Shown in pieces: positions 51,991-60,920 of a stretch of DNA of 64,000 nt; within the stretch, counting starts at the first letter, position 1; each line of letters begins with the position of its first letter. Below the pieces are notes generated by a model, which was not told the DNA's origin, did no database searches, and worked only from the letters and a program-made list of their open reading frames with translations. The translations under genes and the position numbers were made by a program. Origin of the DNA: Pseudomonas sp. ABC1 (GTDB lineage: Bacteria > Pseudomonadota > Gammaproteobacteria > Pseudomonadales > Pseudomonadaceae); the NCBI RefSeq assembly GCF_013395055.1, contig NZ_CP058349.1, positions 2,789,501 to 2,853,500 of the forward strand, in the 5' to 3' direction.

Positions 51991-54204
51991 ATGAAGAACG
52001 AATTGAAAGCGCTCCTGGAGCGTGTCGGTCTCAAGGCGGAAGACATCCTGTCGCGCAAGCGCCTGCTCCAATGGCAGGGTGCCGATGCGCAGCGCCTGAA
52101 CCAGGCCGCCGGGGCGCTGGACGAAGTGCATGCGCGCTTTATCGACACACTCTACGACCACTTGGCGCGTTTCGAGCGGCCAGCCCGGATTCTCGACGAT
52201 CCGGAGGGTGTCGCGCGCCTCAAGCACAGCCAGAAGCGCTATTACCAGCGCCTCTGGATGGGGCCTTATGACCGTGACTACGTCAACGACCGCCTGTTGG
52301 TGGGGTTGGTGCACCAGCGCGTCGGTGTCGACCTGGAGTGGTACCTGGGCGCCTACCGCCTGTACCTGGGCGAAATACTCGACGAACTGCTGGGCGATGC
52401 ACCGAACTGCAAGCTCTATGGCAGTCTGCTCAAGGCGGTGTTCTTCGACATGATCCTGGCCATCGACACCTACAGCGCGGCCCAGCGGCAGGCGCTGGAG
52501 GACAGCGAGGCTCGCCTGGCGCGGGCATTGCGTGGCACCGAGGACGGTATCTGGGACTGGGACATCGGCGGGGATCGCCTCTACCTGTCCGAGCGCTGGA
52601 CCGACATGCTCGGTTTGCCGCCCCAGGAAGCATCCGGCAGCGATATCTGGTTCAGTCGGGTGCATCCGGACGACCTGCCGGGCTTGCGGGGGGCGATCAG
52701 CGCTCACCTGAACGGGTTGGTGCCCTCGTTCTCCCATGAATACCGGATTCGCACCGGGCGTGATGACTACCTGTGGGTGCTGGCGCGTGGTGTCGTCGAG
52801 CAGGGGCCTGAGGGCACGCGCATGGCCGGCTCCCAGGCCGATATCAGCGGTCGCAAGCGGGCCGAGGCCTCCCTGCGGCATGCCGCGCGGCACGATCCCC
52901 TGACCGGACTGGCCAATCGCATGCACCTGGACGAATTGCTCAAGACCGTGCAGGCGCGGGTGCATGTACGCGATTCGGCCTTGCTGTTCGTCGACCTTGA
53001 CCGCTTCAAACTGATCAACGACAGCCTTGGCCATGGTATCGGTGACAAAGTCTTGATCGAAGTCGCCACGCGGCTGCGTCGCTGCCTGCGGCCTGGCGAT
53101 CACCTGGCACGTTTCGGTGGTGACGAGTTCGTCGCCCTGCTGGGTGACCTGGCCTGCGAGGTCGATGCCGAAGGTGTCGCCCAGCGCATGCTGGACGCCC
53201 TGCGGCATCCGATGACGATCGACAGCCAGACGCTGACGATCAGCGCCAGTATCGGCATCGCGCCGTTGTACCGCGATGGAAAGCCGCTGGATGCTCTCCA
53301 GGCCGCCGACCTTGCGCTCTACAGCGCCAAAGGGGCGGGCAAGGACCAGTTCGCGCTCTATTACGATGGCCTGCAACACACCGCCAAGCGCCAATTGGCT
53401 CTGGAGAGCGCCCTGGCACAGGCGCTCGAACGCAACGAATACAGCCTGCACTATCAGCCGATCTGCCAGTTGCGCGAGGGCAAGCCTTACCTGGCCGGGG
53501 TCGAGGCGCTGCTGCGCTGGAACGACCAGGGGCGCGAAGTGCCGCCGCAGGAGTTCATCCCGGTGCTGGAGGCGTCCAGCGGTATCGTCCGTGTCGGCGA
53601 ATGGGTGTTGCAGGAGGCCTGCCGCCAGGTCCGTGCCTGGCAACTGGCGGGCCAGGAGCAGATGCACTGCGCGGTGAACCTGTCCATCCGCCAGTTGCAG
53701 CAGCCGGACTTCGCCGACCGCCTCCAGTGCATTCTCGAAGACACCGGGCTGTCGCCTGTGAGCCTGGTGCTGGAGATCACCGAGTCGCTGCTGATGCAGG
53801 ACAGCACGCTGCTCAGGAACAACTTGCAGCGCATCGCCGGGCTCGGGGTGCGCCTGGCACTGGACGACTTCGGTACGGGCTACTGCTCCCTCGGCTATCT
53901 CAAGCGTTTCCCCCTGCATATCCTCAAGGTCGATCGCAGCTTCATCTCCGGCGCCCCGGAGAACGCCGAGTCGGTGGTGATCAGTCGCGCGATCATCGGC
54001 CTGGGGCAGAGCCTGGGGTTGCTGGTGGTGGCCGAGGGCGTCGAAGAGCAGGCGCAGTTGGACTTCCTCAACGCCGAACATTGTCCGTTCGCCCAGGGCT
54101 ACTGGTTCAGCCGCCCGATCCCGGCCGAGCAGTTGCAGTCGATGTTCAGCCAGAGCGGAGCGTTCAACGAGACGGTGCAGGGGCGCGGCGGGCTATCGCG
54201 ATAA
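51991..54204 (+). CDS. globin-coupled sensor with PAS, GGDEF and EAL domains (c-di-GMP signalling)
   Basis: 737 residues. The N-terminal protoglobin-type sensor (about 1-160) has proximal heme His108 in LLVGLVHQRVGVDLEWYLGAYRLYL. A PAS/PAC domain follows (about 175-300, ARALRGTEDGIWDWDIGGDRLYLSERW). GGDEF is intact at 376-380, with an RxxD inhibitory site (RPGD) five residues before it. EAL is intact (E505; DDFGTG present). The protein can therefore in principle both make and degrade c-di-GMP under control of heme-bound oxygen. The start at 51991 has GGAAG upstream; ATG 51928 would add 21 residues encoded largely by a hairpin. Confidence 0.92.
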   Translation: MKNELKALLERVGLKAEDILSRKRLLQWQGADAQRLNQAAGALDEVHARFIDTLYDHLARFERPARILDDPEGVARLKHSQKRYYQRLWMGPYDRDYVNDRLLVGLVHQRVGVDLEWYLGAYRLYLGEILDELLGDAPNCKLYGSLLKAVFFDMILAIDTYSAAQRQALEDSEARLARALRGTEDGIWDWDIGGDRLYLSERWTDMLGLPPQEASGSDIWFSRVHPDDLPGLRGAISAHLNGLVPSFSHEYRIRTGRDDYLWVLARGVVEQGPEGTRMAGSQADISGRKRAEASLRHAARHDPLTGLANRMHLDELLKTVQARVHVRDSALLFVDLDRFKLINDSLGHGIGDKVLIEVATRLRRCLRPGDHLARFGGDEFVALLGDLACEVDAEGVAQRMLDALRHPMTIDSQTLTISASIGIAPLYRDGKPLDALQAADLALYSAKGAGKDQFALYYDGLQHTAKRQLALESALAQALERNEYSLHYQPICQLREGKPYLAGVEALLRWNDQGREVPPQEFIPVLEASSGIVRVGEWVLQEACRQVRAWQLAGQEQMHCAVNLSIRQLQQPDFADRLQCILEDTGLSPVSLVLEITESLLMQDSTLLRNNLQRIAGLGVRLALDDFGTGYCSLGYLKRFPLHILKVDRSFISGAPENAESVVISRAIIGLGQSLGLLVVAEGVEEQAQLDFLNAEHCPFAQGYWFSRPIPAEQLQSMFSQSGAFNETVQGRGGLSR

Positions 54205-54319
54205 CTGTCTAAGCTTGTCCGGTTTTCTCGTTTTGAATCGCTAGGCGTTGGCGCTAGCGTGCCTTCACCCAGAGGGCTCGCAGGGTCTGTGCGGGCTCGC
54301 CATCGTTCAGGTGAGAAGC

Positions 54320-55267
54320 ATGTCCACGTTCAGAGGTCGTATCTACGACAGCATCATCGACACCATCGGCGCCACGCCGCTGGTGCGTTTCAGCCGCCTG
54401 GCAGAGGCGCTGGGAAGCCAGGCCGAACTGCTCGGCAAACTCGAGTTCTTCAACCCGCTGTCGTCGGTCAAGGATCGCCTGGGCCTTGCCCTGATCGAGG
54501 ATGCCGAGCGCGCAGGGCGTATTCGTCCCGGTTCCACCATCATCGAGCCGACCTCCGGCAATACCGGTATCGCCCTGGCCTTTATCGCGGCGGCCAGGGG
54601 TTATTCGCTGACCCTCTGCATGCCGGAGAGCATGTCGGAGGAGCGGCGCAAGATGCTGCGTTTCCTCGGTGCGCAGCTCGAACTGACGCCGGCCAGCCAG
54701 AGCATGACGGGGGCCATCGCCAGGGCCGAGGAACTGAGCCGGGAGATTCCCGACTCGATCGTCCTGCAGCAGTTCGAGAACCCGGCCAATCCGGCGATCC
54801 ATCGGCTCACCACCGCCGAGGAAATCTGGAACGACACGGCCGGGGAGGTGGATATCGTGGTGTCCGGCATCGGCACCGGCGGCACCATCACCGGGGTGGG
54901 GCAGGTGCTCAAGGGCTACAAACCCTCGGTGCGCATCGTCGGCGTCGAGCCAGCCGGCAGCGCCGTGCTGTCGGGAGGCAAGCCGGGGCCGCACAAGATC
55001 CAGGGGATCGGTTCGGGGTTCCTGTCGAAGATTCTCGATCTGCAGGTGATCGACGAAATCATCACCGTCACCGACGATGCCGCCCTGGACACCGCTCGCC
55101 AGGTGGCGCGCCTGGAAGGGGCGCCAGTTGGCATCAGCTCGGGCGCCGCATTGTGGGCCGCCGCGGAGCTGGGGCGCAGGCCGGAGAACGGCGGCAAGGT
55201 GATCGTCACCATCATTCCCAGCTTTGCCGAGCGGTACCTGTCGACCGTGCTGTTCGACGGGGTTTGA
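54320..55267 (+). CDS. cysK: cysteine synthase A (O-acetylserine sulfhydrylase)
   Basis: 315-residue PLP enzyme that makes cysteine from O-acetylserine and sulfide. The PLP lysine is K51 in FFNPLSSVKDRLG; the phosphate-binding loop is TSGNTGIALAF and the GIGTGGTITGVGQVLK region is present. GAGAAG precedes the start at 54320; upstream in-frame codons lack family similarity. It is monocistronic as far as can be seen. Confidence 0.95.
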   Translation: MSTFRGRIYDSIIDTIGATPLVRFSRLAEALGSQAELLGKLEFFNPLSSVKDRLGLALIEDAERAGRIRPGSTIIEPTSGNTGIALAFIAAARGYSLTLCMPESMSEERRKMLRFLGAQLELTPASQSMTGAIARAEELSREIPDSIVLQQFENPANPAIHRLTTAEEIWNDTAGEVDIVVSGIGTGGTITGVGQVLKGYKPSVRIVGVEPAGSAVLSGGKPGPHKIQGIGSGFLSKILDLQVIDEIITVTDDAALDTARQVARLEGAPVGISSGAALWAAAELGRRPENGGKVIVTIIPSFAERYLSTVLFDGV

Positions 55268-55337
55268 GCGGTGCGGATGGATCGTTACTGGGGCGTGAGT
55301 ATCTGTGGTGCAGCTTGGAGCAATACGGCTATGAACC

Positions 55338-55383
55338 ATTCCGGCTCATTCCGGCTCATTCCGGCTCATTCCGGCTCATTCCG
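55338..55383. repeat. 10-bp tandem repeat, 4.6 copies
   Basis: ATTCCGGCTC is repeated four times exactly (55338-55377) and then partially (ATTCCG). It overlaps the 3' end of the AlbA_2-type gene, whose TGA stop (55366-55368) and last codons are read from repeat units. Confidence 0.92.
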
Positions 55384-57036
55384 TGATGCGAGGGTATAGA
55401 GCGCACCACGATTCTTGCCATGCTGGACGATGGACCCGCTGTCCTTGAGTTTTTTCAGCAGCTTTGCCGCCTGGTCGGTCGACAGCCGGCAAAGCTCCAT
55501 CACGTCGGCCCGCCGGATCTGCCCGTGCTGCTGTGCGTAGCTCAACACCATCTGTTCATGCTGAATCGGCGTGAAGCCGGCTTGCCTGGTATAAGCCGCT
55601 TTGTCGCCCACGGCCTGGTACAGGCGGGCCGACAGGGTATAGCTGCGACCTCGGGTGGTGCCATGGGCGTCTACCAGGCCCGCTTCGGTCAGGCTCTCCA
55701 GCGTGTGCTTGGCGCTCGTGCTGTTGCGCTGTATCTGTACGGCTAATTCGTCTGCCGTTACCCGTTTGGCTGCACGCAGTGCCGCCAGTGCGATCAGGCT
55801 GTCGATGGGGAGTTCGGCGTTGGCCGTGCGCTCATGCTCGACCACCAGGCGGCGGAACTCCAGGTCCGCCTCTGAGGTTGGCAAGCGCAGCACCACGCTT
55901 TGCGCCGTGGTGTAGCTGTAGTCCGGAATGGGACGGCCAAACTTGAGCATTCCACGGAAAATCTTGTCCACTCCGCGCCCGGAGCGTTCGACCACGCCGA
56001 TACGCTTCATGGCGTCCGCCAAGGCTGGATTGCGCGGTCGTGGCTCGGTCACCAGCAGGTTGGCCAGGGTCACGCCGTCCACCAGGCCACCAGGGTTGCT
56101 GACCACCAGCGCATCGTCCTCCAGGCGGATATGGACCGCTCCGAGCCGGTGATAGTCACGGTGGATCAGGGCGTTGGCCACGGCCTCGCGAAACGCTCCC
56201 ATATCGACCTTGGGCACTGGCACGCGAAACAGGCCTACCTGCAGCTCTTCTTCCGGGTTGTAGGGGCGGAAGTTGGTTTCCAGCCACTCCAGAGCCTTGA
56301 GTAACGGAAAGCGGCGGAATTCGTTAAAGCGCACAGCCTGCTGGGCCAGCACCTGGAAGGCGAACTCATGAGTGGATACCCGTTGACGCAACGCGGTCTC
56401 CCGTCCGATCAGCAGCAGGCCGGCAAGTGTCGGCACGCGCGAACCGTCCGGCAGTCGTACGGTCAGCATCAGCGCACCGTCCAGGGCCTCATCGTCCAGC
56501 TCCAGCAGCACTCGGTCGCCACCGTATTGCTGGACGGCCTGGCGTAGTCGTTCGCGCTCCAGTGGATCGAGATCGGCCAGGACCGTACCCGCCACCGGTT
56601 GTGCGGATGCGTCGATCAACCCGAAGCTGCCAGCGCGGCTACCCAGTTCATGGGGCAGCAGTGCGATGCATTCGGGTGTGCCGTCGTGCTTCAGGCGGCG
56701 GCGCAGGTAGACACCGCTCGAGGTGGCGACATAGCCCTGGGCCTTGGCTACGCGGAGACACGCCACGGTGACACTTCCCGCCTCTATCGCTTCAGCCTGC
56801 ACGGAGAGCGATGGCGACGTACGCGCCGCCACGATGCCAGTCAGGCCGTCCAGAAGACGATGCTCGGCATGCAGGCCGCTGGGTGTGCCGTCATCTTCGA
56901 TCCCCAGCCACAGCTCACCGCCTTCGGCATTGGCCAGGCAGACCAGTGCTTCGACCAGGTCATTGTCCGGCAACTTTCTGCGGTCGCTCTTGAACTCGAT
57001 GGTGAGGGTTTCGCAACGTGGCAGGCGCTGGTTCAT
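55366..57036 (-). CDS. AlbA_2/Schlafen-type putative DNA-binding regulator with ATPase-like C-terminal half
   Basis: 556 residues. The N-terminal AlbA_2 domain (about 5-125) has ETLTIEFKSDRRKLPDNDLVEALVCLANAEGGELWLGIEDDG. A middle HATPase_c_4-like part follows (MGAFREAVANALIHRDYHRLGAVHIRLEDDALVVSNPGGL; ERSGRGVDKIFRGM), then two winged-helix-like segments (about 410-460 and 490-545). Such proteins are annotated as transcriptional regulators or RecG-like and are often mobile or defence-associated. It is divergent from the first hydrolase of the dehydrogenase region and could regulate it; function unproven. Confidence 0.8.
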   Translation of the reverse strand: MNQRLPRCETLTIEFKSDRRKLPDNDLVEALVCLANAEGGELWLGIEDDGTPSGLHAEHRLLDGLTGIVAARTSPSLSVQAEAIEAGSVTVACLRVAKAQGYVATSSGVYLRRRLKHDGTPECIALLPHELGSRAGSFGLIDASAQPVAGTVLADLDPLERERLRQAVQQYGGDRVLLELDDEALDGALMLTVRLPDGSRVPTLAGLLLIGRETALRQRVSTHEFAFQVLAQQAVRFNEFRRFPLLKALEWLETNFRPYNPEEELQVGLFRVPVPKVDMGAFREAVANALIHRDYHRLGAVHIRLEDDALVVSNPGGLVDGVTLANLLVTEPRPRNPALADAMKRIGVVERSGRGVDKIFRGMLKFGRPIPDYSYTTAQSVVLRLPTSEADLEFRRLVVEHERTANAELPIDSLIALAALRAAKRVTADELAVQIQRNSTSAKHTLESLTEAGLVDAHGTTRGRSYTLSARLYQAVGDKAAYTRQAGFTPIQHEQMVLSYAQQHGQIRRADVMELCRLSTDQAAKLLKKLKDSGSIVQHGKNRGALYTLASRNEPE

Positions 57037-57300
57037 GGCGGATCCCGTTTATCCAGGCAGGCTGTTGGCCGATGGTGACGCAGTGGCCGTATAAGTGCCA
57101 GGCGTGGCGGTGGTTCCTGGCGGTGTGGTCACTCGACAGGGGCAGGTTAGTCCTTTGCTGGGTTGCCAGCCAACCGCTTGCGGTGCCTGCCTCGTTCCGG
57201 GTGGCCTGCCGAAAATGCGTTATTTCGTTATTCCATCTGGTCAGTCGCCGTCTGGCACTCCATGGGTTAGCCTGCCGGCTTTTGAGCGGGAGCCATTGCC

Positions 57301-57834
57301 ATGACGCGTGTTCTCATCCTGCCCGGCCGGGGCAACTCGGGTGACAAGCACTGGCAGACCTTCTGGGAGCGCAGCCACCCCGAGTACCAGCGGGTGCTGC
57401 AGCGCGAATGGGACAATCCGCATATCGACGATTGGGTCGAAACCCTGAATCAGGCGATCAACGCGGACAGCTCCCCCGTCGTACTGGTCGCCCACTCACT
57501 GTCGGTGGCGCTGGTCGCGCACTGGGCCGCGCGCCATCGTGGGCCGGTGAGCGGTGCGTTGCTGGTGGCGCCCAGCGATGTCGAGCAGCCTGCCTATCCA
57601 GCCGGAGCCGAAGGCTTCGCGCCCATGCCGTTACAGGCCCTGGGTTTTCCCGCCATCGTCGTGGCCAGCAGCGACGACGAGCGGGTTTCCCTGGTGCGTG
57701 CCCGGCAGTTTGCCGAGGCCTGGGGGGCACGCCTGGATGTGCCGGGCGCCTTTGGCCATTTGGGGTCGCTGGCCGAGCTGCGCGACTGGCCATATGGCGC
57801 TGAGCGACTGGAGGAGTTGCTCGCCAGGCGATAG
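57301..57834 (+). CDS. RBBP9/YdeN-family alpha/beta hydrolase, copy 1
   Basis: 177-residue small serine hydrolase. The N-terminal RVLILPGRGNSGDKHWQTFWE is the family opening; the nucleophile elbow is VAHSLS (S66), Asp is in ASSDDERVS and His in GAFGHLG. Many blocks are shared with copy 2 at 63165 (GRGNSG, VAHSLSV, LLVAPSDVE), so the two are paralogues bracketing the receptor-dehydrogenase genes. No signal peptide, so cytoplasmic. Substrate unknown. The ATG lacks a strong ribosome-binding site (GGGAG 9-13 bases upstream is the best). Confidence 0.88.
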   Translation: MTRVLILPGRGNSGDKHWQTFWERSHPEYQRVLQREWDNPHIDDWVETLNQAINADSSPVVLVAHSLSVALVAHWAARHRGPVSGALLVAPSDVEQPAYPAGAEGFAPMPLQALGFPAIVVASSDDERVSLVRARQFAEAWGARLDVPGAFGHLGSLAELRDWPYGAERLEELLARR

Positions 57835-57840
57835 GCAAGC

Positions 57841-57855
57841 GGGGGGGGGGGGGGG
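57841..57855. repeat. homopolymer of 15 G
   Basis: Fifteen consecutive G residues begin 7 bp after the first hydrolase stop and lie about 160 bp before the TonB receptor start. Such tracts slip readily and are also prone to sequencing error. Confidence 0.85.
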
Positions 57856-57888
57856 CACGCATATTCCAAAAATGATTTTAGATCGTCG

Positions 57889-57907
57889 TTTATATCGGTT
57901 TGCCGAA
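57889..57907. promoter_or_regulatory. dyad upstream of the TonB receptor gene, shared with hydrolase copy 2
   Basis: TTTATATCGGTTTGCCGAA contains TCGG-N4-CCGA. The site at 63073 (TTTATATCGGTT-CAT-CCGAA) is nearly the same with one extra spacer base. The TATAT part may also be a -10 element. It is a candidate common operator or promoter of the block. Confidence 0.5.
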
Positions 57908-58017
57908 TAGGCAGCTCACTCTACTCTGCCGCTATCCGCCCCGCGTAACGCCCGGCGGGACACGAACCGACCATCACGAAATGGAGGTGTTGAGTCCAAT
58001 AATCTCAGGAGTAGATC

Positions 58018-60204
58018 ATGCCAACCTCGCTTCCATTCGGCCCCACCGTTTTCCCGCGTTCCCGTCTTCGTCAGGCGATTGGCCTGGCGTTGCTGGTGGG
58101 TGCTTCCACGCCGTCCATGGCCTTGCAGGCCGAGGAGCAGGAGCCCCAGGCTCGCAAGGACCCGCGTCTGCCTGATGTGATCGTGACCGCCGAGCGGCGC
58201 GAGACTTCCTTGCAGCAGACCCCGGTCGCGGTGGGGGTGCTGGATGCCGCTGCGCTGGAACGCAAGAATTCGCGGGGGCTGCAGGACCTGGCGGCCGGGG
58301 CTGTGGCGGGGCTGGACGCGCCCGGCACGACATCGTCGAGCATGGGCTATCGCTCCATTCGTGGCATCGGCAGCGGCTCCATGCCGGGCCACAACAGCTC
58401 CGTCGCGCTGTACCTGGACGATGTCTACATCCCACGGGTGATCAACAGCGGCGTGTTCGGCCTGCCGGATATCGAGCGTATAGAAGTGCTGCGCGGCCCG
58501 CAGGGGACGCTCTATGGCCAGAACAGCAGCGCCGGGGCGATCAAGGTGATTTCCGCCACGCCGACCGATGAGTACCGCGCCTCGCTGTCCCTGGGTGCCG
58601 GCAACCACGGCAGCCGCGAGGCCAAGGCCTTCATCACTGGTGCGATCAACCCTGGCCTGCTCTACGGCAGCTTCGCCTACACCAAGCGCGAGAACGACGG
58701 CACGGTGCGCAACCGCACCCTGAACAAGGACGTCAACCGCATCAATACCGAGCAGGCGCGCGCCAAGCTGCGGCTGACCCCGAACGACACCACGGACATC
58801 GTGCTGACTGGCGATGCGCTCAAGGACACGTCGGACAACTATGCCCTGAGCCGTGCCAATGCCGCGGGTTATCCACTGAGCGAGCGGGTGACCTACGAGG
58901 ACAAGCAGCTCAAGGCGAAGAACGTCAATGCCGGGCTGTCGCTCAAGGTGGCGACCCAGCTCAATGACGAACTGGAGTTCAAGTCGATCACTGCCTGGCG
59001 CCGTTTCAAGACCGATCCGGATGTCTGGTCCTATGACGGTATCCCCGACCGCCGCTTTGGCTGGGAATTCCACCTGGATCAGCGCCAGGTCTCCCAGGAA
59101 TTCCAGCTCAACGGGCAGCATGGCGCCCTGAGCTACACCACCGGTGTGATCGGTTTCCAGGAGCGGCTCAAGGTCAACCGTCCGAACTGGACCTTCAACG
59201 CCTACAACGGCATCACCAGCGATACCGACGTCCAGTCACTCGGTGTCTACGGCCAGGCCCACTACCAGTTGACCGAGCGCCTGGGGGCCACCGCCGGCCT
59301 GCGTTTCAACAAGCAGAAGGATGAGTACGACTGGACCAGCTATGCCTCCAATGCCGCGCTGGAGAACCTGGGCACCACCGGTCGCCTGGACGGCCTGACC
59401 CACAAGACCGACGCCTGGACGCCCAGGCTCGGCCTCGACTACCGCATCAACGACAACCTGTTCACCTACCTGAGCTTCGCCAAGGGCGAGAAGGCCGGCG
59501 GCCATAACGTGGTCTCGGGATCGATCGCGGTCGCCGGGCTGCCGATCGAGCCGGAACAGGTCACGGCCTATGAATGGGGACTCAAGAGCACCGCGCTGGA
59601 CGGTCGACTGCAAAGCAACCTGGCGCTGTTCTACAACGATTTCGACGATTACCAGTCGGGGGTCTCCAGCCCGATCGTCAATGGCCAGGTGATCAATGGC
59701 TCGGTGGTGGTCAATGCGGCCAGCGCCGTGCTCTACGGGGCCGAGCTGGAAGTGACGGCGCGGGTCACCGATGACCTGAAGGTGAACTTCAACACCACCT
59801 ACGTGGAGTCCGAGTTCAAGGACTTCCTCAACCCGACCGGCAACGCCAACACCGACTACACCGGCAACTCCTTGCCAGGGCCACGCTGGCTGGCGGGCGC
59901 CGGATTCACCTGGAACCTGCCGTTCGCCATTCCCGGCAGCGCCGAGCTCTATGGCGACGTCAGCTACCGTTCCCGCGAGGTGCAGTTGACCCGTGAGGCC
60001 GAGGTGCCGTCGCGTACCCTGGTCAACCTGGGCGGGACCTGGTATCTGCCGGGCGACCAGTGGAGCCTGTCGCTGAACGTGCGCAACCTGCTGGACAAGA
60101 CCTATGTCACCAGCAGCACCTGGTTCGCACCGTTCAATATCCTCGGCGAGACCTACAACGATCCGCGCACCGTACTGTTCAGCGTCAAGCGCGATTTCTT
60201 CTGA
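58018..60204 (+). CDS. TonB-dependent outer-membrane receptor, non-siderophore-like
   Basis: 728 residues. A signal peptide covers about 1-38 (LALLVGASTPSMA). A TonB-box-like VIVTAERRETSLQQTPVAV starts the plug domain, followed by LPDIERIEVLRGPQGTLYGQNSSAGAIKVIS and a barrel ending in FF (FSVKRDFF). There is no STN signalling domain. The plug sequence is of the kind common in sphingomonad and Caulobacter receptors for organic compounds rather than in siderophore receptors. CAGGAG precedes the ATG. It is followed by three overlapping dehydrogenase genes 11 bp downstream, which implies that it imports their substrate into the periplasm. Confidence 0.88.
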   Translation: MPTSLPFGPTVFPRSRLRQAIGLALLVGASTPSMALQAEEQEPQARKDPRLPDVIVTAERRETSLQQTPVAVGVLDAAALERKNSRGLQDLAAGAVAGLDAPGTTSSSMGYRSIRGIGSGSMPGHNSSVALYLDDVYIPRVINSGVFGLPDIERIEVLRGPQGTLYGQNSSAGAIKVISATPTDEYRASLSLGAGNHGSREAKAFITGAINPGLLYGSFAYTKRENDGTVRNRTLNKDVNRINTEQARAKLRLTPNDTTDIVLTGDALKDTSDNYALSRANAAGYPLSERVTYEDKQLKAKNVNAGLSLKVATQLNDELEFKSITAWRRFKTDPDVWSYDGIPDRRFGWEFHLDQRQVSQEFQLNGQHGALSYTTGVIGFQERLKVNRPNWTFNAYNGITSDTDVQSLGVYGQAHYQLTERLGATAGLRFNKQKDEYDWTSYASNAALENLGTTGRLDGLTHKTDAWTPRLGLDYRINDNLFTYLSFAKGEKAGGHNVVSGSIAVAGLPIEPEQVTAYEWGLKSTALDGRLQSNLALFYNDFDDYQSGVSSPIVNGQVINGSVVVNAASAVLYGAELEVTARVTDDLKVNFNTTYVESEFKDFLNPTGNANTDYTGNSLPGPRWLAGAGFTWNLPFAIPGSAELYGDVSYRSREVQLTREAEVPSRTLVNLGGTWYLPGDQWSLSLNVRNLLDKTYVTSSTWFAPFNILGETYNDPRTVLFSVKRDFF

Positions 60205-60215
60205 GGCCGCCGAGC

Positions 60216-60920
60216 ATGAGCGTCAAGCGCAGAGACTTGCTCAAGTCGGCGCCGGTCGGTCTGCTGGCCCTGGGAGTACCGGCCTTGCCGCGTGCCGCCC
60301 AGGTCGAGCAGGCCGCTCCGGTCGCGCCGCAGGCCTACACCTTTCTGCGGCCGTCCGAGGCGGCCTTCATCGAACGACTGAGCGAACACATGGTGCCGGC
60401 CGACGACCTGTCGCCGTCGGGGTTCCAACTGGGGATCGCGCTGTACATCGACCGGGCGCTGTCCAGTGGCTGGGGTAAGGGGGAACGCCTCTACCAGCAG
60501 GGACCGTTCGCCGAGGGCACGCCAGCCCAGGGCTATCAGTTGGGACTGCCGCCCGCGCGGCTGTTCCGGGTGGCCACGGCGGGGCTGTTCGTCCATGTGC
60601 GGCAAACCACACAGCGGGCGTGGTCCGAACTGGACGAGGCAGGCTTCGAGACGTTGTTGCAGCAACTGGCAGGCAACCAGCAGGTGCTGGATGGCGTACC
60701 GTCGGGTGTCTATTTCGAGATGCTCTACGGCCTGGTGCGCGAAGGTCTTTTTGCCGATCCGGCCTATGGCGGCAACCGCGACAAGGGGGGGTGGCGACTG
60801 CTGGGCTTCCCCGGCGTGATCCAGTCCAACCGGCGCAACATCGTGCGCTTCCATGATCGTCCGTACCGTGCCGAGCCGCTGGCCATCGCCGATGTCTCCG
60901 GCTGGAGTGGCGAGCGATGA
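60216..60920 (+). CDS. gluconate 2-dehydrogenase subunit 3-like protein, Tat signal
   Basis: 234 residues. A twin-arginine leader (KRRDLLKSAPVGLLALGVPALPRAAQ) opens the protein, followed by a domain of the gluconate_2-dh3 family (FLRPSEAAFIERLSEHMVPADDLSPSGFQLGIALYIDRAL; GVYFEMLYGLVREGLFADPAYGGNRDKGGWRLLGFPGV). These small subunits carry the Tat signal for the folded flavoprotein partner, which has none of its own. It starts 11 bp after the receptor gene and overlaps the GMC gene (ATGA). Confidence 0.9.
   Translation: MSVKRRDLLKSAPVGLLALGVPALPRAAQVEQAAPVAPQAYTFLRPSEAAFIERLSEHMVPADDLSPSGFQLGIALYIDRALSSGWGKGERLYQQGPFAEGTPAQGYQLGLPPARLFRVATAGLFVHVRQTTQRAWSELDEAGFETLLQQLAGNQQVLDGVPSGVYFEMLYGLVREGLFADPAYGGNRDKGGWRLLGFPGVIQSNRRNIVRFHDRPYRAEPLAIADVSGWSGER

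Noticed and set aside
51727..54081. 784-codon minus-strand frame
   Set aside because: Antisense to the globin-GGDEF-EAL gene, which has complete catalytic motifs.
57911..58017. sigma-54 promoter to go with the AauR-like dyad before the TonB receptor
   Set aside because: No GG-N10-GC element of adequate match is found downstream of the dyad, so AauR control of the receptor is not supported.
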